Shown: positions 7,488 through 13,907, counted from the first letter of the stretch. The stretch is 15,238 nt of DNA from Alphaproteobacteria bacterium (GCA_019751935.1 JAIEMR010000159.1:1-15238), one strand, 5' to 3'. Numbers and translations: made by a program. Notes: a model not told the origin generated them from the letters alone.

Positions 7488-8915
7488 TTAAAAATCCAGA
7501 GCGTCAGAGCCTGCGGGTAAGCGAGATTTAACACCATGAAATATAGCTTTTGAATCTATTTTTAACGTCGGGAAAATGCCATCAATGTAAGAAAAGATTT
7601 CATCGTCATTTAATTCGCGTTGCCGTTTAGAGCCGACAGAATGATCATCAAGTCGATTCAAAGCGTACAAAGCAACTACAGTATATTTCAACTGATGCCA
7701 TCGAAGTTGATCTAATGTCTCAGTTTCTTCATGAAGAGAGGTAGGATAGAAAGTATTTATGAGTAGGCTATCTTTACCCTCAAAAACTTCATCAGTTTTT
7801 GTTTCTAGATGTAGTATATAATTCCTGACACCTAAAACATAAATTTCAGTTTCAAGTTTATCTGCATCTTCATTTACTTCTCTGAATTGAACCCCAAGCC
7901 AAGAGGTGCCATTTATCAATTGAACAACTGCTTGTTGTAATTCTGCATTGTCTATATGTTCAGAAACAACCTTTACAACACGACTGTTAAGAGAGAATTT
8001 TTGCTGTTCTTCCCTATCGCTTGGTTTTAACAGGCTATCATAAGCCCTGAAAAAACTTTCCCATAAAGCGGCTGCTTTCTCTACATCTGAATCCAAATAA
8101 AAGAGGGAGTCACGAAACAAAAATGCGTGATGAACAGGTGTTGGATATTGATTTTGAACCGCCCTTAAAGCGATGGCTGCAAAATCAGAAGGATTCATTG
8201 AGGTCCTTTGGCTGTTCCAAAGTTTCCTTATATAAGCAGCATATGGATCTATTTGGATATCCATCCATAATTGTTCATTCAATTTTTGTTGAGAATAATG
8301 CTTCGCTTGAGGATTACTCAAAGCTATAAAATCACTAATGCTAAGGCTGTTTCTCAAATTTTCATCAATGCTTGTCACTGTGTTTCCGTAAATATCTTTT
8401 TGAGAGATATCTATGCCTTTAGCTTTGAGTGCTTTTAGTTTTTTTCCAACATGATAATCTCTCATAGCTAAGGCCATTAAAAGAGTATCCTTCTTATCGC
8501 TACGGGGAGTTGTCAATATTTTTACAAGCCGTGGGCTTATTGTCGTTGCTTCTACTATAAAATCTGTTACAGCAAACTTACCCACTGAATCTTGTTGCAG
8601 GAGCAGAACTCCGACAGCCTCATCATCATCAACAAGAGCAGCAAACTGTTCAAATTGATCTGCCTTAAGGATATCAAGAGCATTTTGTCGATCTTCATGG
8701 TAGGTTTTTAGATCTTTACCCTCACAAAACCTGATAATCTCAGTGAGATCAAGACCTGGGATTGAGTTATCTTCTGCCTTTTCTTGGACAGGCACTGCAG
8801 ACTCACTCATCTCTTCATCGTCGGATGCTATGGCAACAGAGAAAAATGCCGTTAAAACAAAAAATAAGCAAATAAGTATAAATTTAAATGGATGAAGAAA
8901 ACGCAAAACAAACAT
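7488..8915 (-). CDS. Secreted ankyrin-like protein, paralogue B
   Basis: A 475-residue protein with a long signal peptide (hydrophobic core FILICLFFVLTAFFSVAIA, cleavage about residue 30), then an acidic linker (about 31-50). It shares with paralogue A the block DQFEQFAALV to GKFAVTDFI (about 86-120), the segment ISPRL-x-x-ILTTPRS (126-139), the ankyrin-like unit KDTLLMALAMRD to QKDIYGNT (142-179), and the C-terminal SKAIFHGVKSRLPAGSDALDF. The middle (about 180-430) is more diverged but keeps similar helices. Function is unknown; it is probably exported. It has a good promoter at 8963-8991 and AAGG ten bases before the ATG. A repeat lies just after the stop. Tandem duplication followed by divergence is the likely origin. 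Confidence 0.75.
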   Translation of the reverse strand: MFVLRFLHPFKFILICLFFVLTAFFSVAIASDDEEMSESAVPVQEKAEDNSIPGLDLTEIIRFCEGKDLKTYHEDRQNALDILKADQFEQFAALVDDDEAVGVLLLQQDSVGKFAVTDFIVEATTISPRLVKILTTPRSDKKDTLLMALAMRDYHVGKKLKALKAKGIDISQKDIYGNTVTSIDENLRNSLSISDFIALSNPQAKHYSQQKLNEQLWMDIQIDPYAAYIRKLWNSQRTSMNPSDFAAIALRAVQNQYPTPVHHAFLFRDSLFYLDSDVEKAAALWESFFRAYDSLLKPSDREEQQKFSLNSRVVKVVSEHIDNAELQQAVVQLINGTSWLGVQFREVNEDADKLETEIYVLGVRNYILHLETKTDEVFEGKDSLLINTFYPTSLHEETETLDQLRWHQLKYTVVALYALNRLDDHSVGSKRQRELNDDEIFSYIDGIFPTLKIDSKAIFHGVKSRLPAGSDALDF

Positions 8916-8962
8916 AATAAATCGACCTTAACGCCAGAAAAAATAAGTAAAAATATAGTCGA

Positions 8963-8991
8963 TATATAAAGAAATATTAATTTTAATTCAA
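8963..8991 (-). promoter_or_regulatory. Sigma-70-type promoter of paralogue B
   Basis: On the minus strand TTGAAT (8991-8986), a 17-base spacer and TATATA (8968-8963) give a good vegetative promoter match, about 50 bases before the start codon at 8915. The surrounding region is very AT-rich, so chance matches are possible. Confidence 0.5.
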
Positions 8992-9057
8992 GAAAAATTA
9001 AGAAATTGAAATGAAAATTATTTTAGAGCCTTAAATTGCAATTATCATTTTCAGAAA

Positions 9058-9315
9058 TTATTCGTAATGAAAACGGCAAGCCAAGATGTGTATAGAATTA
9101 CCTTCTATGCGGTAAACAAGGCGGTGCTCTTGATCAATACGCCGTGACCAACAGCCATTGAGATCCCAGCGAAGACGTTCAGGTTTACCAATGCCGCCAT
9201 ACGAGTCTCTTTGAATCGATTTTAAAAGTTCATGGATTCTTTTTAAGGTTTTTTTATCTTGGGTTTGCCAATACAGATAATCTTCAAAAGCCTCTGGGGT
9301 GAAACAAATGTTCAC
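9058..9315 (-). CDS. yoeB: YoeB-type toxin, ribosome-dependent mRNA endonuclease
   Basis: An 85-residue RelE/YoeB-superfamily toxin. YoeB enzymes bind the ribosome and cleave mRNA in the A site, stopping translation when the antitoxin is lost. The sequence matches E. coli YoeB along its whole length, for example DYLYWQ-x-x-DK, GKPE-x-L, WSRRI-x-x-EHRLVY and a final ACRFHY. The residues known to be catalytic in E. coli YoeB fall at the same numbers here: Glu46, Arg65, His83, Tyr84, so the toxin should be active. It starts with GTG, three bases after the antitoxin stop codon (TAA-AGA-GTG), which implies translational coupling and lower toxin output. One extra glutamate follows the usual final Tyr. 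Confidence 0.93.
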   Translation of the reverse strand: MNICFTPEAFEDYLYWQTQDKKTLKRIHELLKSIQRDSYGGIGKPERLRWDLNGCWSRRIDQEHRLVYRIEGNSIHILACRFHYE

Positions 9316-9318
9316 TCT

Positions 9319-9564
9319 TTAGATCTCAATCACTTTTACGTTACCGCTTTTGGAATGCTGTAATGATGATTTCAGCCGTTCAGCATTTTTAGGGTTAGAC
9401 AAAAGGTAACTGGTTTCTTCCATGGCTTTGAAATCATCTAAGGAAACAAGAACCATATGATGGCCAGATTTTCTTGTGATAATAACAGGGTCATGGTCGG
9501 CATAAGCTTTGTCCATGATGGCTTTTAGAGAATTTCTTAATTCTGAATAGCTGATGACTTCCAT
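9319..9564 (-). CDS. yefM: YefM-type antitoxin (Phd/YefM family)
   Basis: An 81-residue antitoxin. The N-terminal half has the Phd/YefM DNA-binding fold signature (YSELRNSLKAIMDKAYADHD, then PVIITRKSGHHMVLVSLDDF), and the C-terminal part (about 52-81, MEETSYLLSNPKNAERL onward) is the toxin-neutralising helix. In this family the antitoxin binds the toxin and, with it, represses the shared promoter. The gene lies directly upstream of the toxin gene in the same transcript. RBS GGGAG is seven bases before the ATG. The operator upstream contains the expected GTAC-core pair. The cassette is divergent from the cell wall hydrolase gene, with 87 bases between them. Confidence 0.92.
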   Translation of the reverse strand: MEVISYSELRNSLKAIMDKAYADHDPVIITRKSGHHMVLVSLDDFKAMEETSYLLSNPKNAERLKSSLQHSKSGNVKVIEI

Positions 9565-9594
9565 GGATCTCTCCCATTTTTATTTACTATATAA

Positions 9595-9626
9595 AGTACA
9601 ATATATCGTACGTAATAGAAAGTCAA
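9595..9626 (-). promoter_or_regulatory. yefM-yoeB promoter and operator
   Basis: On the minus strand TTGACT (9626-9621), a 17-base spacer and TATTGT (9603-9598) form the promoter. Two GTAC cores lie across it: CGTACG (9607-9612) and AGTACA (9595-9600), with centres exactly 12 bp apart. The E. coli YefM operator also has two hexamers with a GTAC centre at 12-bp spacing, so autoregulation by the YefM-YoeB complex is likely. Confidence 0.7.
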
Positions 9627-9651
9627 TAAATTTCTAGGAAAGGAAAAAATC

Positions 9652-10077
9652 ATGCCAGAAAATGATCTGGATATCTTTGCCCGCACTCTGTATGGCGAGG
9701 GCAGGGGTGAATACAATAAACCAAACGGCGGATTAGCAGCCTTAATTGCTATTGGCAATGTGATTATGAACCGCGTTCAAAATGGCGGTTGGTTTGGAAA
9801 ATCAATTGCAGAGGTTTGCCAAAAACCATGGCAGTTTTCCTGTTGGAACCAGGGTGATCCTAACCTTGCGGTGATTCAAAATGTATCCAAAGATGATCCC
9901 ATTTTTAAAACCTGCCAACAGGTTGCTGCTGCACTGATTGCAAATAAATGGCCTGATTTGACCAAAGGCTGTGATCATTATTTTAGCCGTATTCTTTTAA
10001 AAGAGCCCAAATGGGCCCAAAACCGTTTACCTAAATTTTGCTTAGGCCTTCATCAATTTTATCAATTAGGAGTCTAA
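9652..10077 (+). CDS. SleB-like cell wall hydrolase (endolysin)
   Basis: A 141-residue protein of the SleB/cell wall hydrolase 2 family, which cleaves peptidoglycan glycan strands. Visible signatures are ARTLYGEGRGE at about 10-20 (the conserved acidic residue Glu16 as the likely catalytic one), GGLAALIAIGNVIMNRV (about 26-42), a W-Q-F-S-C-W-N segment (about 61-67) and C-D-H-Y-F (about 109-113) corresponding to the 'HHF' motif. It has no signal peptide, so it would depend on the holin encoded next to reach the cell wall. RBS AAAGGA lies a few bases before the ATG. The stop is 3 bases before the holin start, making a two-gene lysis cassette. Four or more cysteines are unusual for a cytoplasmic lysin but are compatible with periplasmic function. 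Confidence 0.82.
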   Translation: MPENDLDIFARTLYGEGRGEYNKPNGGLAALIAIGNVIMNRVQNGGWFGKSIAEVCQKPWQFSCWNQGDPNLAVIQNVSKDDPIFKTCQQVAAALIANKWPDLTKGCDHYFSRILLKEPKWAQNRLPKFCLGLHQFYQLGV

Positions 10078-10080
10078 ATT

Positions 10081-10617
10081 ATGGCTTTTCCCCTTATCGC
10101 TGCTGCCTTTGGTTTGGCTGAATTTGCGCCTATGATTGCCAGATGGCTAGGAGGCAATCAGGCGCAAGACGTTGCTGCGCAGGTTGTTAATATAGCTCAG
10201 AAAATAACGGGCTGCGATGATGCAGCTGGCGCTGTTTCTAATCTTAAAGAAAACCCTAGTGCTGTTATCGAATTTCAAAAAGCAGTTTTGGAAATGGACA
10301 AAGATCTTGAGGTCGCAACCTTACAAGACAGGCAGAATGCCAGAAACCGCGACATTGCTCTTGCCCAGGTGGGGCATAAAAATGTGCGTGCTGATATCAT
10401 GGTGGTTTCTGCTGCTATGGGATTAATCATGTGTTTGGCATCCTTGGCCTTTTATTCCGAAGCCCTGCCTGGCGAGGCAGTTGGTATTATCTCAACGGTT
10501 GCTGGTATCTTTGGCGCCTGCCTAAAAGATGCATATGCCTTTGAATTTGGCTCATCCCGCGGCAGTAAGGAAAAGGATGTGGCCGTTGCTGCCATGCTGG
10601 GCAGGGGTGCTCTGTAA
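10081..10617 (+). CDS. GTA-type 3TM holin
   Basis: A 178-residue protein matching the 'holin of 3TMs, for gene-transfer release' family, which forms pores in the inner membrane so that the endolysin can act. A hydrophobic/amphipathic N-terminus (MAFPLIAAAFGLAEFAPMIA), a long charged middle (about 30-100, with DRQNARNRDIAL typical of the family) and two membrane segments near the C-terminus (about 103-123 and 128-147) are visible. The C-terminus is glycine- and alanine-rich. AGGAG lies before the ATG, which is 3 bases after the endolysin stop. In Rhodobacter the GTA endolysin and holin genes are also paired. The last 166 bases overlap an opposite-strand gene. Two small hairpins follow the stop (CCAC/GTGG, and ATCCAG/CTGGAT at 10647-10662). 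Confidence 0.8.
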   Translation: MAFPLIAAAFGLAEFAPMIARWLGGNQAQDVAAQVVNIAQKITGCDDAAGAVSNLKENPSAVIEFQKAVLEMDKDLEVATLQDRQNARNRDIALAQVGHKNVRADIMVVSAAMGLIMCLASLAFYSEALPGEAVGIISTVAGIFGACLKDAYAFEFGSSRGSKEKDVAVAAMLGRGAL

Positions 10618-11063
10618 AGTTCCACGACACTGAGTGGATAGCTTTGATCCAGAACACTGGATGGATTAAAAAAGAAATCTGGGTAGGTATGCCTCTGCTC
10701 AGAGGCATCTAACAAATTATAAAATAAACGGTGTTGCATGGCATCTATAGTCAATGGATTCCTAGAAAAAATGATACCGATTTCGAAAGGTATTGGCTCT
10801 GGGGCTGGCGATATATAAAATACGCTTTTGCGAGGCAAACGAGTTTCCACCATAAGCTCATCATCTTCATCATCACTGAAGGAAGAGCCTATGTTTGCCT
10901 TGACAGGTGAGAAACTTTTTAAGGGACTGGGGCAGTAAGATACAACGATTTTAGCCAAGTTTAAGGCTTCTTCATATACTCCTTCGAAGAGTGTGCTGGC
11001 TTGAGCGGTATTATTGAAACAAAGAGATAGGCAAATAATAACGCCAAGTTTTCTGAAAATCAC
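10452..11063 (-). CDS. Secreted hypothetical protein overlapping the holin gene antisense
   Basis: A 203-residue protein with a signal peptide (IFRKLGVIICLSLCFNNTAQA, cleavage about residue 22). A GTG start at 11063 is chosen because AAAGGA lies nine bases upstream and it gives a compact signal peptide; an ATG at 11087 would add eight residues. The mature region has an acidic stretch (SDDEDDELMVE) and is proline-rich, with no known domain. The final 55 residues are encoded opposite the end of the holin gene and are unlike the rest (Ala/Pro/Ser-rich), so they may be a read-through tail gained when the phage-like module came to lie here. The body of the gene looks coding; its true 3' end is uncertain. 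Confidence 0.5.
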   Translation of the reverse strand: MIFRKLGVIICLSLCFNNTAQASTLFEGVYEEALNLAKIVVSYCPSPLKSFSPVKANIGSSFSDDEDDELMVETRLPRKSVFYISPAPEPIPFEIGIIFSRNPLTIDAMQHRLFYNLLDASEQRHTYPDFFFNPSSVLDQSYPLSVVELYRAPLPSMAATATSFSLLPRDEPNSKAYASFRQAPKIPATVEIIPTASPGRASE

Positions 11064-11161
11064 TTTGATACATCCTTTCTGTGGCATGATTTATGGTACA
11101 GCAGAAAAGATTAACAAACAATTTATCTAAAATTTTATTCTTATGAAGTGATAATGATTCT

Positions 11162-11199
11162 CGTCATCACGAGGAGCGATAGCGACGTGGCCATCCAGG
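11162..11199. repeat. REP-like repeat, half copy 5
   Basis: CGTCATCACGAGGAGCGATA then GCGACGTGGCCATCCAGG, matching the left half of the full elements. The right half is degenerate or absent (a weak remnant around 11230-11250). Confidence 0.75.
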
Positions 11200-11250
11200 A
11201 AAACTTTGGTTGGTTTCCTCTTGTCCTTTTCCAGTAGCCACACTCAGAGT

Positions 11251-11331
11251 TTTCCTTGGGCCTGACCCAAGGAGCCATGCTGATTGCGTTCGGGTGAATT
11301 TTATTATTAAAAAGATGTCAAAAACTAGGAT
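11251..11331. repeat. 80-bp repeat with CCTTGGG hairpin, copy A
   Basis: It contains CCTTGGG-CCTGA-CCCAAGG (11254-11272), a perfect 7-bp hairpin, then ATGCTGAxTGCGTT, TTATTATTAAAA and CTAGGAT. The same order of blocks recurs at 12614-12695 with clear but imperfect similarity. It ends seven bases before the stop codon of the minus-strand gene at 11338. It is not followed by a T-run on the minus strand, so it is not a standard terminator. Confidence 0.7.
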
Positions 11332-11337
11332 CCAAAA

Positions 11338-11871
11338 TTAATTTTTAGGTGTTTTAAAAACGACCTCCTCAATTTGTTCATTCCCAGCTGAATCGAAAAT
11401 GGCCAGCTTAATTTTAAGCGTATCGTCTTTTTGCTTTAAATCTTCTTCAATAAGAAAGCTTATCACCACCTCTCTACTAGAGTTGGCAGGAATAGAATTC
11501 TGATCGAAAAGACCATTAGATCCTTGAGTATTAATATGAATTGTATAATTGCTTTTTATCTTTGGTTTTAAAATTTTCGCTTTATTGATATGTAAAGGCT
11601 CATTCAGCTTATTTTTTGCTTCAAAAAAAGCATAAATGTGGGTGCTTATTTTGCCATCTCTTTGTTTGGTTTTTGAAAAAGAAGATCGCTCCTCATTCAA
11701 TGTAAGGTGAAAGGTTTTGAGATATGACTTTCTGTAAAGTGGAATAATATATTGAAACATTATCAACCCAAATAAAAGAGCCACAACACCTACAATGATA
11801 AATCCCCATAACCAAGCAGGTAAAATATTGAGCAACTCTTCTATAAAATCTTCGTCTATATCTATTGACAT
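11338..11871 (-). CDS. Membrane-anchored hypothetical protein
   Basis: A 177-residue protein with an acidic N-terminus (about 1-16), one membrane segment (about 19-45, WLWGFIIVGVVALLFGLIMF and on to YIIPLY), then a basic RKSYLK and a soluble domain of about 125 residues. The charge pattern favours N-out, C-in by the positive-inside rule. The soluble part alternates short beta-type strands (THIYAFFEAKN, YTIHINTQG, EVVISFLIEED, LKIKLAIFDSAG), compatible with an Ig-like sandwich. I recognise no family. AAGG lies nine bases before the ATG. Immediately upstream, one base away, an open frame ends with TAA, which looks like the remains of a partner gene. The gene is bracketed by two copies of an 80-bp repeat. 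Confidence 0.65.
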   Translation of the reverse strand: MSIDIDEDFIEELLNILPAWLWGFIIVGVVALLFGLIMFQYIIPLYRKSYLKTFHLTLNEERSSFSKTKQRDGKISTHIYAFFEAKNKLNEPLHINKAKILKPKIKSNYTIHINTQGSNGLFDQNSIPANSSREVVISFLIEEDLKQKDDTLKIKLAIFDSAGNEQIEEVVFKTPKN

Positions 11872-11872
11872 T

Positions 11873-12144
11873 TTAATTTACCTTTTTTAATTTTTCGTAT
11901 TTCCTTGGCAAAGAAAAAGGAGGTGACACAAATTCAATATCTTTGTTAGAACTATCAACTTCTAAACACCATAATAGTTCATTTGTAGCTATCTTTTGTC
12001 TCCAGCAGTTTCTTATGTCTTAAGCACCTTTCATCTGCCATAGGTTTATATTTAACGAGTGCTATTAACTTCTACTTCAAAACCCATTTTAATACCGGCA
12101 TACAAAGTTTCTGCGGCATAGAAGTTGGCTTGGGACTTTGAATA
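11873..12144 (-). pseudogene. Possible decayed gene upstream of the membrane-anchored protein
   Basis: The minus strand contains successive coding-like pieces in different frames with no start codons: 12144-12052 (YSKSQANFYAAETLYAGIKM, then GFEVEVNSTR, stop), a middle piece around ALVKYKPMADERCLRHKKLL, and 12019-11873 (NCWRQKIATNELLWCLEVDS, ending SLPRKYEKLKKVN, stop). Their amino acid composition looks protein-like, and the last stop is one base before the next ATG. I do not recognise the ancestral family. This may be one frameshifted gene or chance open frames. Confidence 0.3.
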
Positions 12145-12358
12145 TTAAGCTAACTATGAAAAATTTTAAAATGGTACGAAAAGAAAATTGCATCAGGTAC
12201 ACCATGTAGTTTGTATCTGAAGATGATCTTAGAGAAAAAAAGTTAACAGAAAGTGTATAAAATCCCTGATACATTTCAGATTGGTAATTTCACCAACTTC
12301 TTATGGTGGTTTGATCACAGAGTTATAGTTGGTCACATTATAAAATGATAACGCTTTT

Positions 12359-12390
12359 CGTCATCGCGAGCGAATCGTGGCGATCTAGAG
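12359..12390. repeat. REP-like repeat, half copy 6
   Basis: CGTCATCGCGAGCGAATCGT followed by GGCGATCTAGAG matches the left half of the full elements with internal shortening. No matching right half follows. Confidence 0.65.
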
Positions 12391-12613
12391 AGAACTTTTG
12401 CTTTTTAGAATTTTCTTAAATGTCTTTAATGCTGCCAGAAGAGCCCTCACTTTAATCCTCATTGATCCTGTGGTTAAACCATATGAAAACTAAGGATGAG
12501 TGTGGTGAGAAGAGAGTCGTGCGGCGGTCTGGATTACAGAGAAACTGTAAATCGTATTAATATGGGAGGGTGATTTTCCACGGTTTGATCATTGTCACCG
12601 CGCCCAAACCTAA

Positions 12614-12695
12614 TTTCCCTTGGGCCCCGACCAAGGGTCTATGCTGACTGCGTTTAAGTGAATCGTTATTATTAAAAGACGTTAAAACCTAGGAT
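12614..12695. repeat. 80-bp repeat with CCCTTGG hairpin, copy B
   Basis: It contains CCCTTGG (12617-12623) and CCAAGGG (12631-12637) as a 7-bp stem, then ATGCTGACTGCGTT, TTATTATTAAAAGA and CTAGGAT in the same order as copy A. It ends three bases before the Fic gene's stop codon complement at 12698. In both copies the repeat begins just past the 3' end of a minus-strand gene. Confidence 0.7.
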
Positions 12696-12697
12696 GT

Positions 12698-13867
12698 TCA
12701 AAGCGGCTCAGTTCCTTTTGATAGCAAATCTAGATACGTTTTATAAACGTAAACTCTTCTTCGTCCTTTGCCGGTTATTTCCTTCACGATGCCTAGTTTT
12801 TCCAAATCTTCAAAAGAACGTGAAACGGTTGGGAAACTAAGGGCACATTTTTCAATTACTTTCCCTATGCTTGTAAGAGGATTACGTTGAAGGTGATTAT
12901 GAACAATCAGCATCGAAGCCGATGTCTTTCCCAGTTTTTCAATTTTTTCTCTATGCTCATTAAATAGAGCGACAATTTGCTGAGCTGTTTCAAAAGCTTG
13001 ATTTGCTGTTTCAATAACTCCTTTCAAAAAGAAAATAAGCCATTCTTCCCAATCTCCTTTTTCTCTAACAAGCTGTAAATGGTCATAGTATAATTGGCGA
13101 TTGGTTTTGAAATAAAGACTCAGGTAAAGTAAAGGAGATTTCAAAAGCCCGGCCGCACATAAAAGAAAGGTAATTAAGAGTCTTCCCAGTCTGCCATTTC
13201 CATCTAAAAATGGATGTATGGTTTCAAACTGCACATGGATCAGTCCCGCTTTTATCAGCGCAGGCAAAGGATGCTTATCATCATGCAGATATTTTTCAAA
13301 AGCATCCAAACTTTCCATCAATTTTTCTGGTGAAACGGGCACAAAATGAGCATTACCTGGTCTTGTTCCGCCTATCCAATTTTGAGAACGTCTGAATTCA
13401 CCAGGCTGCTTTGTTTGGCCGCGTCCTTTTGCCAAAAGAATGCCGTGAATTTCCCGAATGAGCCTTAATGATAAAGGAAACCCTTCTTTTATTTTCTCCA
13501 GCCCATAATTCATAGCAGCAACATAATTTGAAACTTCTGTAACGTCGTCGATGATGGCTCCTGGGGTATCATTGCTTTCAAATAATAAGAAATCAGAGAG
13601 AGAAGATTGAGTTCCTTCAATTTGTGAAGAAAGGACTGCTTCTTTTCGTACATACATGTAAAGAAATAAGGAAATATCAGGGAGGATCATGCTCATGCCA
13701 TCAAGTCTACCTAATGCCATGTTTGCCCTGTCTAATAGGGGATAAATAGACTCTAAGACGAGAGGAGGTTCTGGAGGTAGGGGTTTGGGCATATAAGTAT
13801 AATAGCTTTCACCTCCCACGTTACATTTTATCTTTTCACCAAGACGTTGCTTCATTTCTTGTTTCAT
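12698..13867 (-). CDS. Fic-domain adenylyltransferase, class II, with C-terminal winged helix
   Basis: A 389-residue Fic protein. Fic enzymes transfer AMP (sometimes other groups) from nucleotides to hydroxyl side chains of target proteins. The Fic_N region comes first (about 26-100, YMPKPLPPEPPL onward). Within it SSQIEG (about 80-85) matches the inhibitory-helix motif S-x-x-x-E-G, with Glu84 the expected self-blocking residue, so this is a class II (self-inhibited) enzyme. The active-site loop HPFLDGNGRLGR (about 218-229) has all catalytic residues. The C-terminus (about 325-385, TSIGKVIEKC to GKGRRRVYVY) is a winged helix, probably DNA-binding or regulatory. An in-frame TTG at 13903 would add twelve residues but lies in repeat-like sequence; ATG 13867 (or 13855) is preferred, with no clear RBS. 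A 71-bp tandem array lies upstream. Confidence 0.9.
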   Translation of the reverse strand: MKQEMKQRLGEKIKCNVGGESYYTYMPKPLPPEPPLVLESIYPLLDRANMALGRLDGMSMILPDISLFLYMYVRKEAVLSSQIEGTQSSLSDFLLFESNDTPGAIIDDVTEVSNYVAAMNYGLEKIKEGFPLSLRLIREIHGILLAKGRGQTKQPGEFRRSQNWIGGTRPGNAHFVPVSPEKLMESLDAFEKYLHDDKHPLPALIKAGLIHVQFETIHPFLDGNGRLGRLLITFLLCAAGLLKSPLLYLSLYFKTNRQLYYDHLQLVREKGDWEEWLIFFLKGVIETANQAFETAQQIVALFNEHREKIEKLGKTSASMLIVHNHLQRNPLTSIGKVIEKCALSFPTVSRSFEDLEKLGIVKEITGKGRRRVYVYKTYLDLLSKGTEPL

Positions 13868-13907
13868 TAAATAACACAAAGCCACTTTTCTTTTATTTAG
13901 CAATATC

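Larger units (their letters stand above)
12145..12697. other. Intergenic stretch with half repeat and 80-bp repeat
   Basis: About 550 bases with no convincing gene. It holds a half REP-like repeat (12359-12390), an 80-bp repeat copy (12614-12695) and a possible 25-residue minus-strand peptide frame (12385-12462), described under findings. A 61-residue minus-strand frame at 12089-12274 is hydrophobic and AT-driven and is not called. Confidence 0.55.

Noticed and set aside
11254..11272. Intrinsic terminator at the CCTTGGG hairpin
   Set aside because: No T-run follows on the minus strand; the hairpin is part of a dispersed 80-bp repeat.
12089..12274. Minus-strand hydrophobic 61-residue frame
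   Set aside because: Low-complexity, phenylalanine-rich composition from AT-rich DNA, no RBS, and another frame of the same stretch looks more protein-like.
462..12390. CRISPR array made of the recurring repeats
   Set aside because: The copies are far apart, about 100 bp, internally palindromic and in both orientations, with no regular spacers and no cas genes.
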